Made by a program: the position numbers and the translations under genes. 64,000 bases of DNA from a virus, in IMG/VR virus record IMGVR_UViG_3300042519_004024, positions 62,001 to 126,000 of that record; one strand, given 5' to 3'. Positions 22,097 through 30,839 of this stretch are shown here, one piece after another. Within the stretch, counting starts at the first letter, position 1, and every line of letters starts with the position of its first letter. The notes under the pieces are model-generated. The model was not told where the DNA came from. It worked only from the letters and a program-made list of their open reading frames with translations, and searched no databases.

Positions 22097-22465
22097 TTAC
22101 CATGTTCTGCAAGCCCAATATCTTGGTTTCCATCTTGGTCCAGGATTATCACAATTATGTCTCGCTCTAAATGAACGTCTCCTCTCAGGATTGTTCTTTT
22201 TAATCACCATTCGTTTTCCTTTTGCGGATTTTCCACCAAACCCAAAATTCACTTTAACAACTTTACCTTTATCGTTTTTAACATATACCTTGAACTTTTT
22301 GATGTCTCCTTGCATAATCTTACCAAGTTGAACTTTTCTTCCTTGGTATTCGGCTTCATTTAAAAAATCAATGTTTTCTACTGTTCCGTAAACGTCCTCA
22401 TAAATTACAGTATTTCTTTTAAGTTCTTCGGAAATTACTTTTTTTATAATATCATTAATATTCAT
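22097..22465 (-). CDS. Conserved phage structural-type protein with capsid signal
   Basis: Start ATG 22465 (MNINDIIKKVISE then ELKRN) lies 4 nt after a TATTTAT box. The mature part is a beta domain followed by a basic C-terminus (RRRSFRARHNCDNPG … YWACRTW) that I associate with widely conserved large-phage head or virion proteins of unknown role. The product has 122 residues. Confidence 0.7.
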   Translation of the reverse strand: MNINDIIKKVISEELKRNTVIYEDVYGTVENIDFLNEAEYQGRKVQLGKIMQGDIKKFKVYVKNDKGKVVKVNFGFGGKSAKGKRMVIKKNNPERRRSFRARHNCDNPGPRWKPRYWACRTW

Positions 22466-22469
22466 ACAA

Positions 22470-22476
22470 ATAAATA
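22470..22476 (-). promoter_or_regulatory. Late-like TATTTAT box, 4 nt before ATG
   Basis: TATTTAT on the minus strand before ATG 22465. Confidence 0.45.
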
Positions 22477-22484
22477 TCACATTA

Positions 22485-22514
22485 ATAAAAAAAAGGTGAG
22501 TGTTACCTCACCTT
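22485..22514 (-). terminator. Intrinsic terminator after 22580-22846
   Basis: AAGGTGAG/CTCACCTT stem with 6-nt loop, then T8 on the minus strand. Confidence 0.85.
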
Positions 22515-22579
22515 ATTTTGGGTCGTCCACGGATTGTGAACCAACTACCACCACTTTGTTTTAAAGAGAAACAAAGAAA

Positions 22580-22846
22580 CTACCCCTCTAACTTGGATTT
22601 TGCCACAACTACTTCAGCCATTGAAACTTCTTTTGCTAAGCCAATAACCATACATTCTTTCAACATATTGGATGGTATATGAATTAAAAAATCCTTCCCG
22701 TTGAATGTTGTAAGGTTTTCACCTAATTCAATTGATACGTGTACCATTTTCAAAAATAATTTGAATTGTACTTCGTCCATAAATGTCTCATTCAATACTT
22801 CCCCGTATTTAGGGTGAACAATCGTTACATGTTTTAGTGTTGCCAT
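22580..22846 (-). CDS. Unknown protein, 88 residues
   Basis: The product (MATLKHVTIVHPKYGEVL…) is a small alpha/beta protein without known motif. It is a single-gene transcript between a host-type promoter at 22861 and the terminator at 22485. Confidence 0.7.
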   Translation of the reverse strand: MATLKHVTIVHPKYGEVLNETFMDEVQFKLFLKMVHVSIELGENLTTFNGKDFLIHIPSNMLKECMVIGLAKEVSMAEVVVAKSKLEG

Positions 22847-22860
22847 ATCTTTTATTTATA

Positions 22861-22891
22861 CAAATGTAATACTTTTTTTTTAATTATCAAA
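22861..22891 (-). promoter_or_regulatory. Host-type promoter, gene at 22580-22846
   Basis: Minus strand TTTG (22888-22891), 19 nt, TACATTTG (22861-22868). Confidence 0.72.
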
Positions 22892-23303
22892 TTTCTGTGT
22901 ACTGAATTTTTGAAATTACAATACTTGAATTTCTATCCTCAATTCCGAAGTATTTTAGCTCATTTAACATAGCACCTAAAATACCTCTTCTGTACCAACT
23001 GTTATATCTTTTAGCGTATCGTTGACAGTAACGGTTAGATTGGTAAAAATGCCCCACCTCTGTTCTCATATCAACAATAACGTCAATCTCATAAACGTAC
23101 TGATCTTGGTTATCAGACCACTGAGTTCTTCTGTGTTTATATTTTCTAATGGATTTGATTTTGAAAACAGAATTTCTTAAGTCCGAATCCACATGGTAAC
23201 CATCATTTTGTTGTGGTTTGATTTCCATATTTTTAGTTAATTTTTTAACCACCTTGATGTGGTTATCTGATATCGCTCTTCCTGTTTTGTCGTTGTTTTC
23301 CAT
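22887..23303 (-). CDS. Unknown basic protein, 138 residues
   Basis: The product is basic and aromatic-rich (KYKHRRTQW, RYCQRYAKRYNSWYRRG), suggesting nucleic-acid contact, with no family known to me. Its promoter overlaps the T-run of the ncRNA terminator just upstream, so the two units are packed back to back. Confidence 0.7.
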   Translation of the reverse strand: MENNDKTGRAISDNHIKVVKKLTKNMEIKPQQNDGYHVDSDLRNSVFKIKSIRKYKHRRTQWSDNQDQYVYEIDVIVDMRTEVGHFYQSNRYCQRYAKRYNSWYRRGILGAMLNELKYFGIEDRNSSIVISKIQYTEI

Positions 23304-23307
23304 ACAT

Positions 23308-23338
23308 CAAAGATAAGCAAAAAAAATTAATGCACAAA
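23308..23338 (-). promoter_or_regulatory. Host-type promoter, gene at 22887-23303
   Basis: Minus strand TTTG (23335-23338), 19 nt, TATCTTTG (23308-23315), overlapping the ncRNA terminator. Confidence 0.78.
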
Positions 23339-23368
23339 AAAATGGATACAAATATTATCTGCATCCAT
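23335..23368 (-). terminator. Terminator of the large ncRNA
   Basis: ATGGATGC/GTATCCAT stem (one G·U) at 23342-23368 followed by T7-8 on the minus strand. Confidence 0.8.
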
Positions 23369-24341
23369 CAATTTTTTTACTTATAAGATTTTAAACCTAA
23401 AAAAGAACGCTGAGATTACACGTTTATGTGAGAATCTTTTGAAGGATTATTTTTTCCCTTCGTATCCACCATCTTTTGAATGGTACTTCTCAGTGACGAT
23501 TATTTAGGTGAATCACTCCTTGAGGTATCAATTACTCTCTCATTACTCAACTCTCTTCGAGGATGCCTCCCCAACTAATCCTTGCGGGATTAGAGGTTTT
23601 TGGTAAGAATGTAGTTCAACTTGCGGTATCACTACGCAACGAACGGCTCGTTACTATGTAGTCACCTTTCATTGACACCTGACGGACACTTTTGCTTTAT
23701 AGTTCTTAATTTTACTTAATTAGCTGTAAAGTTTTTTGTGTCGTGGATTGATCGAAGTAGTGGTCCGTCTTTCAGCTTCGTTATCTTTTGAACAACGAAA
23801 TACCAAACTACTCCGTGAAATGTCCCCATTTCCATATTTCAAGATTACTTCGAGATTTAACCTTTGGTAAGGTTCAATCAAGGACAATGTCAGCACCACC
23901 TGTTTGTTGTCATACCTTTCGGTTTTAAGTATCCTATCATAATGGAACACGCAATAATAAAATCGGATAATCTTATTTTTTGCACTATTCCTACGGGTTA
24001 TTCCTATTGGTGTTCCCACCTCAAACTGACAACCCACATTGCCAGTTCGTCTAACCACTTTCCCTACAGCGTTGCCCTCGGTACTAAAGGTTATACGGTA
24101 TCCCGCTTGTGTACTCGATCTCGACAAGTCCGAAGACTCACCAAGACGCAAACCCAACACACTTAAGGGTTCACTTTATCCTACTTTCGTAGTTTATTTT
24201 AATGGACCATACACGGCCCAATGACTTAATTTAGTTTCACACTTAAAGAAAGGGAGGTGTTAATTCTCTTCTTTTATTTTGTGACGACTGTTTCAGTCGG
24301 ATTTAGATTTTCAAAGAACGTTTCAGGACTTTTCCTGATTT
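23335..24341 (-). ncRNA. Large structured non-coding RNA, about 1 kb
   Basis: No credible protein is encoded, composition is visibly richer in G+C than the surrounding genes, and the minus strand is full of stable hairpins: TCAGGA-AAAG-TCCTGA (24323-24338), CGACTG-AAA-CAGTCG (24285-24299), a 10-bp stem with G·U pairs (24022-24049), AACCTT-ACCA-AAGGTT (23859-23874) and CTAATCC-CGCAA-GGATTAG (23575-23593). A host-type promoter places the start at about 24341 and an intrinsic terminator ends it near 23335. Size, structure and a tRNA-rich phage context resemble the GOLLD and ROOL classes of giant phage-associated RNAs; I cannot confirm membership. Confidence 0.75.
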
Positions 24342-24347
24342 GTTTTA

Positions 24348-24379
24348 CAAAGTTAAGTCTTTTTTTTTGATTAGACAAG
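24348..24379 (-). promoter_or_regulatory. Host-type promoter of the large ncRNA
   Basis: Minus strand TTG (24376-24378), 20 nt, TAACTTTG (24348-24355). The first RNA hairpin begins about 10 nt downstream. Confidence 0.7.
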
Positions 24380-24396
24380 TACTTTGTGAACTTTTT

Positions 24397-24540
24397 TTAA
24401 AATTTTTCTACGTACACTTTTTCGGTTCCGTATTTAATCGACATTAAATGTGCAAATTCCAAATTTGGTGTTACCACTTTTTGTCCTTTGTCGTTAACGT
24501 AGGAGTAAATTTCATTTTCTTTAATTGTTTCTTCTGACAT
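24397..24540 (-). CDS. 47-residue unknown protein
   Basis: ATG 24540 opens MSEETIKENEIYSYVNDKG… and the stop lies 18 nt before the ncRNA promoter. Codon use is normal for the window. Not recognised. Confidence 0.6.
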   Translation of the reverse strand: MSEETIKENEIYSYVNDKGQKVVTPNLEFAHLMSIKYGTEKVYVEKF

Positions 24541-24698
24541 TTTAAAAAACTTTTTATTATTATTAATGACTTTTGATAATCTTAATGATATTAATTTGTT
24601 TTGTCAAATGTTTAAAGAAAAAAAATGAATTTTTTACGGAAGTATATATAAATATATCATTCAATACCAAAAAACACATTTTTTAAATTTTTTTTGAA
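24541..24698. other. AT-rich divergent intergenic region
   Basis: It holds the start regions of the genes at 24540 (minus) and 24710 (plus). A TATTTAT-type box lies on the minus strand near 24650; otherwise I see nothing specific. Confidence 0.3.
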
Positions 24699-24705
24699 TA
24701 TTTAT
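24699..24705 (+). promoter_or_regulatory. Late-like TATTTAT box, 4 nt before ATG
   Basis: TATTTAT on the plus strand, 4 nt before ATG 24710. The same spacing on this strand shows that the pattern is not an artefact of one strand. Confidence 0.5.
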
Positions 24706-24709
24706 TAGT

Positions 24710-25063
24710 ATGAAATTATTAATTAATGATAACCTATTTAGATGTAAGGTTTGTAACACACCTGAATCGATTACAAAGGGTATGATGAAAAGGAGATTCG
24801 AAGGTTTTGATTGTATGGTTTTTTTAATGCCGGAAAAAAAGAACCAAGAATTTTGGATGTATGATTGTTTAATACCTTTAGATATTGTTATGGTTAATGA
24901 TAATATTATAGAAACCATTAATTCAAATTGTCCTCCATGTAAAGACACATCATCTTGTGAATATTATAATGGTTTCGGGAATGTTGTTTTAGAATTTGAA
25001 GGTGGTACCTGTAACACTTTAGGTATTAAATCAGGTGACAAGATAAAAATTGGGTTGAGTTAA
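24710..25063 (+). CDS. DUF192 family protein
   Basis: The 117-residue product contains the DUF192 hallmarks GMMKRRFEGFDCMVFLM, QEFWMYDCLIPLDIVM and SNCPPC, with GIKSGDKI near the C-terminus. Cellular members are mostly exported beta-barrel proteins of unknown function, and phage copies are common. There is no signal peptide here, but there are additional cysteines near the N-terminus (CKVC). Converges on the DHH gene with a 4-nt overlap. Confidence 0.8.
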   Translation: MKLLINDNLFRCKVCNTPESITKGMMKRRFEGFDCMVFLMPEKKNQEFWMYDCLIPLDIVMVNDNIIETINSNCPPCKDTSSCEYYNGFGNVVLEFEGGTCNTLGIKSGDKIKIGLS

Positions 25064-26571
25064 CCGTTTTTTATTTTACTATTTAATATTTCAACAAACT
25101 TATCTCTTATGTCTTTTGTTAGTTCTGTCGTTCCTCTTCCTTGTTTTGGATTTGCAAGTGATTCAACATCAATACCTTCTCTCTTCATTCCACTAATAGC
25201 CGCTTGAATTTGTTTTTCAGAAAGTTTTCTAAACCTTAAAAGTTTTTGTTTTATATCTTGTATGAATGTATTTGGTCCTTCATAAAATGCAATTGGTATA
25301 GCTTCTGCCGGTAAGTCTTTGGTGTATGGTTTATCGTAACCACTATAAACAAAACCAATACCCGAAATAGTTGTTATACACTTATGTCCACCAGCATTTG
25401 CAACCAAATAGTCATATGCACTTATTGTATTTGTTTCAGGATTATAAGAAGGCATTTCCCCATAAATTGCGTCCATATCTTTTTGTGTAAACCCAACAGA
25501 ATCTTTTGTTGCCTTTTTTTCAGAAACTTTTTTAATTATCTTATAAGGTAAAATTACTTGTTCAAGTTCAGGTTTGAAACTTAAGAGTACCTCGTCTTTT
25601 ATTTTTCCTAAATCAACCCCTTTTAGTTCCCTATCCGCTTTATAAGGATTACAAGATGCTTGAACCAAACCTACAGGTGCTCCAAGCCCTGTCACTAAAA
25701 AGTCAGCATCAGGGTTTAAGTCAAATGGTGTATATCTATCATATGAACCCTTTTTCATTGATCCTAAACCAAATTGGTATAGTACTCCGCCTTCTTTTTG
25801 GATTACCCCTTCTTTTGATCTATCTTCAAGATATTTTTCTTGGTTTTTTTGCATCGTCTCTACTGAAGCATATCCTTGATCTTTTGCAATTTTTGTTATT
25901 GTATTATATAAATTTTCTAATGATGGTTCGCACTTCATTACTAGGTATTCAAGTAAATCTCTACCATCAACCTTATCATTTTTATAAGCCAAAAGTAGTT
26001 TATTTACAACAAGCCCCATCATCATTTTATTTCTTCTAACACTTTGATCCTTATCGTATTTAAAAATAAAATTCATTACCATTTTTGTTGTAATCTGATT
26101 TGTGGCAAAATTTGCAGAATCAATTGTTGATACGACATATAAATCTTCATCTTTAAATAAATCTTTTGGTGAAATTGTTTGAGAAATTGTTTCAACATTT
26201 GATCTTGAGTGTTTGAAACTGGTTTTTGTATCTTTTTCAACACCAACTTGTGAGTCGTGGTGATCAGTATGAATTTCAAACATTGGTTTTCCGTGTGCAA
26301 AATCAACAAGAACAGGCATAATTTCTCCACTTCCATCCGGTTTTTTAACTGCCCATTCTTTTTCACCGTATTGGATTATTTCGCAATCAACAACTTTAAA
26401 CCCTTGGTTTTCAAGGTACTTTTTCATTGCAATTGCAGTTGTAACTCCATCCAAATCTTGATGAAAGTATATTTTTGCTTTCTTGTACCTTTTAAGAAGT
26501 TCATTTATATCTCTAATACCTGACTCTTTAATAAGTTGTTTTAATTGACTTTCAGTTATAATAATTTTCAT
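25060..26571 (-). CDS. DHH-family phosphoesterase with capsid signal
   Basis: The 503-residue protein starts MKIIITESQLKQLIKE then SGIR, a variant of the shared signal. The DHH domain shows HQDLDG (37-42), VLVD (87-90) and HTDHHD with D103-H104-H105. DHH enzymes hydrolyse phosphodiesters (RecJ, oligoribonuclease NrnA, cyclic-dinucleotide phosphodiesterases). The C-terminus carries a helical module (KLSEKQIQAAI) shared with the gene at 7004. If the signal works as proposed, this hydrolase enters the cell with the DNA. A TATTTAT box lies 4 nt upstream. Confidence 0.85.
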   Translation of the reverse strand: MKIIITESQLKQLIKESGIRDINELLKRYKKAKIYFHQDLDGVTTAIAMKKYLENQGFKVVDCEIIQYGEKEWAVKKPDGSGEIMPVLVDFAHGKPMFEIHTDHHDSQVGVEKDTKTSFKHSRSNVETISQTISPKDLFKDEDLYVVSTIDSANFATNQITTKMVMNFIFKYDKDQSVRRNKMMMGLVVNKLLLAYKNDKVDGRDLLEYLVMKCEPSLENLYNTITKIAKDQGYASVETMQKNQEKYLEDRSKEGVIQKEGGVLYQFGLGSMKKGSYDRYTPFDLNPDADFLVTGLGAPVGLVQASCNPYKADRELKGVDLGKIKDEVLLSFKPELEQVILPYKIIKKVSEKKATKDSVGFTQKDMDAIYGEMPSYNPETNTISAYDYLVANAGGHKCITTISGIGFVYSGYDKPYTKDLPAEAIPIAFYEGPNTFIQDIKQKLLRFRKLSEKQIQAAISGMKREGIDVESLANPKQGRGTTELTKDIRDKFVEILNSKIKNG

Positions 26572-26575
26572 ATTA

Positions 26576-26582
26576 ATAAATA
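26576..26582 (-). promoter_or_regulatory. Late-like TATTTAT box, 4 nt before ATG
   Basis: TATTTAT on the minus strand before ATG 26571. Confidence 0.45.
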
Positions 26583-26593
26583 CCCATTAAAAT

Positions 26594-26622
26594 AAAAAAC
26601 CCACTATAATGGTGGGTTTTGT
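26594..26622 (-). terminator. Intrinsic terminator after 26698-27072
   Basis: ACCCAC/GTGGGT stem followed by T6 on the minus strand. Confidence 0.75.
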
Positions 26623-26697
26623 TTTGTTTGTTTTAAATTTAATTTTAAGTAAAATAATATTTTTTCTTATTTTTTGTTTTTTAAGTTTAAATAAATA

Positions 26698-27072
26698 TTA
26701 ATTACGGTAGGCATAAAAACCAAACCTAAATCCCTGAGCGGTTAAATCTTTAACTTTTTGTACTAAATTGTCAAATCCTACAATATTATATTTACCAACT
26801 AGCATCATTAATTCATTTAAAAATTCAGCATCAGTTTCATTACCTTGTCCAGAGCTCACAAGTTCTGAATTATAACTAGGTGCTCCTTTTCTTATTTCAC
26901 CATATGTTTTTCCAACAGAAGCCATTTCATCATCACTATTTGGTGTAAAATCAGATGACGAATCTTTTGGTCTACCATATCCGGTATTGTTACCCTCTTC
27001 CTCAGTTTCTTTAATGATTTGTCTAACAATATGTGATAAATCTCTTTCTGTTAATTTTACAATTCTTTTCAT
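26698..27072 (-). CDS. Capsid-signal protein, unknown
   Basis: The 124-residue product begins KLTERDLSHIVRQIIKE then TEEE, a clear member of the signal family, followed by a low-complexity polar linker and a small folded C-terminal domain (about 75-124). A TATTTATAA box lies 15 nt upstream. Not recognised otherwise. Confidence 0.8.
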   Translation of the reverse strand: MKRIVKLTERDLSHIVRQIIKETEEEGNNTGYGRPKDSSSDFTPNSDDEMASVGKTYGEIRKGAPSYNSELVSSGQGNETDAEFLNELMMLVGKYNIVGFDNLVQKVKDLTAQGFRFGFYAYRN

Positions 27073-27114
27073 AATTTGATTTTAATTATAAATATAACTT
27101 AAATTAAAAAAAAA

Positions 27115-27966
27115 CTATAATGGTGGGGTTTTTTGTAGGATTTCTAATGTTTTGAAGTATTCAACTCTTGTTCTTGCAATATTTGTATAATTTTCACTTA
27201 GTTCTATTCCCAACCATCTTCGGTCAAGTATTTGTGCTGCCACTAAACTAGTACCACTACCGGCAAATGGGTCCATAACTATATCGTTCTTGTAGGACAA
27301 TATTTTGATTGCTTTAGTTGGGATGTCCATCGAAAACGTTGCCTTGGTGAGTGACTTAGTGTCTGCAAAGTAATTCCACTGACCAAAAACAAGTTCCATA
27401 AACTCTTTCTTATCTTCTTCTTCATATACCACTTTCTTTTTTATTGTACCGTCCTCCTGTTCAATTTCAGTTGGTACTCCTTTCCATTGTGGTTCTCCCT
27501 TAACCTTTTTGATGTGATGTTTTTTGTAAGCCAAAATTACACACTCCTTTGGATTATAAATATATGGACTTGATGGTGACATCCAAGAACCCCAAGCAGT
27601 TGTCTTACTACGATGAGGTGATTGTTCTTCTAAATCTACGATCCCAAAGAACCCAAACCCAATTTCTTTCATTATTTGATACATTTCAGAAACAAAGAAA
27701 ATTCTTCCACCTTTTTTTTGTCTATTTATTTCGTAAGGTATGTTCAACGCAATGCGTCCGTCATCCTTCAATACGTTATAAGCCTCTGTTAACCAATTTC
27801 TTGCAAACACAACATAATCATCAAACTCAACATCATCGTCGTGTGTATCATACGCAATACCAACCCCATAAGGTGGTGATGTGACAATTAAATCAACACT
27901 ACCTTCAGGTAATGTTTTCATCACATCAACACAATCTCCAGTTATTATTTTTCCTGTTTCTATCAT
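27115..27966 (-). CDS. DNA methyltransferase, beta-class (N6-adenine or N4-cytosine)
   Basis: The 283-residue enzyme has the catalytic motif TSPPYG at 29-34 and the SAM-binding motif DPFAGSGTS near residue 235, the motif IV-then-I order of beta-class enzymes. Substrate is a base amino group in a short DNA target; TSPPY does not by itself settle A versus C. ATG 27966 overlaps the previous stop (ATGA). No nuclease partner is adjacent, so it is probably an anti-restriction or regulatory modifier. Confidence 0.9.
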   Translation of the reverse strand: MIETGKIITGDCVDVMKTLPEGSVDLIVTSPPYGVGIAYDTHDDDVEFDDYVVFARNWLTEAYNVLKDDGRIALNIPYEINRQKKGGRIFFVSEMYQIMKEIGFGFFGIVDLEEQSPHRSKTTAWGSWMSPSSPYIYNPKECVILAYKKHHIKKVKGEPQWKGVPTEIEQEDGTIKKKVVYEEEDKKEFMELVFGQWNYFADTKSLTKATFSMDIPTKAIKILSYKNDIVMDPFAGSGTSLVAAQILDRRWLGIELSENYTNIARTRVEYFKTLEILQKTPPL

Positions 27967-28418
27967 TTTTTCTCTAATGTTTTAATGTGGTGTTCTAAAT
28001 ACCACAACGCCTTTTTAAGGTCTTGTAATTCTTTATCTTTTTCTTTTTTGCCTGCTCTTGATATATACTTAACTGTATTTCCAAGTGAGAAACCTAAGTC
28101 CCAAGCATCAATCACTTTAATTGCCTCATATGGGTTGTTTTCCCCCCCGTAATGTTGTGGGTGGTTTACTTGTTCTTTTTGTGGTGGTGGGGGTATATTT
28201 TTATATGACAAATCATTATTTTCTTCTTCTGACATTTTATTATTTTTATCTATATAGTCTAATATTTCTTCCCGTGTTTTTCCTTGACTGAATAACTTAT
28301 AAACTTCTTTTGAAAATTCATCTGTTGTAAATATTGCATCAGCATCGAGATATTCCATTATTCTATCTAAATTTAGAATAATGTGATATTTACTTAGATA
28401 CCTCTTGTTGAATCCCAT
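27963..28418 (-). CDS. DUF3310 domain protein
   Basis: The 151-residue product ends with a DUF3310 domain (about 88-145: VNHPQHYGG … AIKVIDAWDLG … NTVKYISRAGKK … LKKALWYLEHH). Members are widespread in phages, sometimes named nucleotide kinase, but are not biochemically settled. The N-terminal 80 residues are helical. It is coupled to the methyltransferase downstream and overlaps the small gene upstream. Confidence 0.85.
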   Translation of the reverse strand: MGFNKRYLSKYHIILNLDRIMEYLDADAIFTTDEFSKEVYKLFSQGKTREEILDYIDKNNKMSEEENNDLSYKNIPPPPQKEQVNHPQHYGGENNPYEAIKVIDAWDLGFSLGNTVKYISRAGKKEKDKELQDLKKALWYLEHHIKTLEKK

Positions 28419-28530
28419 TTTTTTGGTTTTTAATCTCTAATATCATTTTTCTGATTTGTTTACCTAAATCCATATCGTTTGGATTTTCTTTCACTAATTG
28501 TTCTAAAACTGTTAATTTAACATCTTCCAT
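28390..28530 (-). CDS. 46-residue helical protein
   Basis: ATG 28530 opens MEDVKLTVLEQLVKENP… and the frame overlaps the start of the DUF3310 gene by 29 nt. Overlap and codon use suggest a real small gene in the same operon. Function unknown. Confidence 0.5.
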   Translation of the reverse strand: MEDVKLTVLEQLVKENPNDMDLGKQIRKMILEIKNQKNGIQQEVSK

Positions 28531-28556
28531 AATTTTTTTATTAAAAAAGTATTAAA

Positions 28557-29306
28557 TTATATTTTACTTGTCAAATTTTTGTGTCTGATAATTTTTGACT
28601 GTATCACATAATTCATAATTTTTCTTTTTACTATAGGTAGTAAGGTTTCTTTCAAGGGGTAGTCGTTACTATGGTTAACGTTAAAAACTATTAATTTACT
28701 ATGAATGTCTTCATTTTGTAAATTTTTAATCAATGTATTTTTAACTTCTTTAAGTTTTTCATTAAAGTCAGATTTTGAGCATTCACATATTTTTTTTATC
28801 TGACATTTTGTTTCTAAGGATCCCCTCTTTATTGGTTTAATAACAAATTCATATAATAATGTTTTATCCTTATAATCTAAAAAAAATAACCCTTGTTTTG
28901 GGTCTATGTTTTTTGGGTTTTGTACAGCACTTATTGACACTGTATCATTAACAATATCCCAAATTGCCTTAGCGTGATTAAAATAATCTTTAAGACTTTC
29001 TGTGGAATATCTACAAATATGGTATATTTCTAATACCTCTTCCTTTGTTAATAAAGGACAGTCTACCGAAACTAAATCTGATATTAAAATTTCGTCATCT
29101 GGATCCTTTAATGTTTTATTAAGAATAAGGTATTGCCCTTTTTCTATTAAAAGATTGATACTCGCAAGATGTAAGGATATTTCTTGAAATTGTGGATATA
29201 ATTTTAAATTATTTAAATTCTTATCTAATTTTTGTAGATAATCTAAAAGAACATATTGTTTATGCTCTAAATCTATGGGTTCTTGAAATAACCAATCCGT
29301 TTTCAT
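28557..29306 (-). CDS. Unknown protein, 249 residues
   Basis: A mainly helical protein (MKTDWLFQEPIDLEHKQYVL…) with a CQIKKICECSK cysteine cluster near residue 170. I associate this type with large T4-like phages but know no function. First gene of the operon running to the methyltransferase. Confidence 0.7.
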   Translation of the reverse strand: MKTDWLFQEPIDLEHKQYVLLDYLQKLDKNLNNLKLYPQFQEISLHLASINLLIEKGQYLILNKTLKDPDDEILISDLVSVDCPLLTKEEVLEIYHICRYSTESLKDYFNHAKAIWDIVNDTVSISAVQNPKNIDPKQGLFFLDYKDKTLLYEFVIKPIKRGSLETKCQIKKICECSKSDFNEKLKEVKNTLIKNLQNEDIHSKLIVFNVNHSNDYPLKETLLPIVKRKIMNYVIQSKIIRHKNLTSKI

Positions 29307-29355
29307 TGAAATTTTTAAGATAAAAGTAAGTGAAAGATTAAAGAGTGTAAATAAA

Positions 29356-30531
29356 TTAATTATATCTCATGACGTGATACCAAGTATCTCCTATTTTATA
29401 TTCATCGTCATTACCGTCATAACCATTTAGTATGTTTCCGTAACCATCACTTCTAATCACATAATCAATAAGCTCGTCCATGTCAACAAAATCTAATATA
29501 AAGTCTTTGTCATATCCACGATTTTCTATAAAACTAGCAAAATCATCAGCATATTCGTCAACTTGTGATTCTATAGCGTCTTCTATATCATCTTCACTAT
29601 AATCGCCTTCAGGGTTTTCTTTAATATCTTCAATTAATTGTTCAGAATCATATATTTCATCTTCAATTTGAGATATCTGTTCTTCACTTAGACTTTGGGT
29701 GTTTAATTTATTTTTTAAATCAAATATCTTTTTTTCATAAATTTCAACATACTTTTCTTGTTGTGCTGACAACTCTTTACTTATATTCCATCCTTCAGGA
29801 TCATCTCTTATTGCGTCTTCAAAATCATTGTATAACCATCTTCTAACTTCATCGTCATTTAAATGTTGTTCCCAAACGTGTGAATAAAAGGCTTCATAAC
29901 CCATTTGTTCAATATCGGATTCTAATTTTTCGTAAGCAGCGTCACCAATTTCATTATCCGCATATACTAACCATTCTGATTCAAATTTATCTTCACCTAA
30001 CCAAGTATAATACCCTCCTTTACCATAGTGTTGGTATTTTTCTTTATAAAGATTATATTTATCTTCACCTTCCTCTACAATACCACTATTTAATAAATGA
30101 TCGAATATCGCTTCAGTTTCTTCAGAAACTTTTTCACCGTTTTCAACCTTCCAGGCACCTTCTTCTCTTAATTCTTCTTGTATTTCGCGTTTTATTTTTA
30201 AAACTTTTTCCCTTTCTAAACGATACATTTTAGAACGATGATAATAAAAGCTACCCCTAACTTTAGATTTGTCAAAATAAGGAACTTGTGAATTACCTAA
30301 ATCAAGACCACCATTAACATAGTCAATACTATCAATATTTGTTACATCATCGTCAATTACTAAATCACCAGTAATTGCAATTTTTTTACCCCTATATTGT
30401 GGGAACATTTTAATCATTGCTCCATCACCGTTAACGTACTTTAAAAGATCGTTATACTCATCAGGTGAGACTTCAACCCATTCTTCAGATTGTTCACTTA
30501 AAACCTTTCTAATAATATTTCTTACAAACAT
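29356..30531 (-). CDS. Large acidic capsid-signal protein
   Basis: The 391-residue product begins MFVRNIIRKVLSE then QSEEW, a short form of the signal with L-S-E. The mature part is very acidic and tyrosine/tryptophan-rich with a predicted central coiled coil (about 250-320). TATTTAT lies 5 nt before the ATG. Its function is unknown; size and acidity suggest an abundant internal protein. Confidence 0.75.
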   Translation of the reverse strand: MFVRNIIRKVLSEQSEEWVEVSPDEYNDLLKYVNGDGAMIKMFPQYRGKKIAITGDLVIDDDVTNIDSIDYVNGGLDLGNSQVPYFDKSKVRGSFYYHRSKMYRLEREKVLKIKREIQEELREEGAWKVENGEKVSEETEAIFDHLLNSGIVEEGEDKYNLYKEKYQHYGKGGYYTWLGEDKFESEWLVYADNEIGDAAYEKLESDIEQMGYEAFYSHVWEQHLNDDEVRRWLYNDFEDAIRDDPEGWNISKELSAQQEKYVEIYEKKIFDLKNKLNTQSLSEEQISQIEDEIYDSEQLIEDIKENPEGDYSEDDIEDAIESQVDEYADDFASFIENRGYDKDFILDFVDMDELIDYVIRSDGYGNILNGYDGNDDEYKIGDTWYHVMRYN

Positions 30532-30536
30532 ATATT

Positions 30537-30543
30537 ATAAATA
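30537..30543 (-). promoter_or_regulatory. Late-like TATTTAT box, 5 nt before ATG
   Basis: TATTTAT on the minus strand before ATG 30531. Confidence 0.45.
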
Positions 30544-30618
30544 CTTTCTATTTACAAATGATTATTTTATAATTATCAAATATTTATATAGAACATAAAC
30601 CTATTAAAAAATTTAGTC

Positions 30619-30774
30619 ATGGGATGCGGATGTAAAAACAAAAATAACGGACAGCAACAACAACCTGAACAAGGTGTTAATACTACTGTTGTTAATACAC
30701 AACAACAACAAAACAACGAGTCTGTTAAAACTTCAATCCAAAAAATTGTAGAAAAATATTACAATAAAAAATAA
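30619..30774 (+). CDS. Small Cys/Gln-rich protein
   Basis: ATG 30619 encodes 51 residues starting MGCGCKNKNNGQQQQPEQG with a helical C-terminus (SIQKIVEKYYNKK). The MGCGCK start recurs in small phage proteins. A TATTTAT box lies 31 nt upstream. Metal binding by the N-terminal cysteines is possible. Confidence 0.6.
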   Translation: MGCGCKNKNNGQQQQPEQGVNTTVVNTQQQQNNESVKTSIQKIVEKYYNKK

Positions 30775-30839
30775 TTACTGTTTAGTGTATTCTTTTTTTT
30801 ATTTAAGATTGTTTTAAAATAAACAACTAAATAAAAATT

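Noticed and set aside
23720-24160. A 146-codon open frame on the minus strand
   Set aside because: It lies inside the hairpin-rich ncRNA, its product is arginine/serine-rich and unlike phage proteins of this window, and it has no plausible start context. It is better explained as chance openness in a GC-richer RNA gene.
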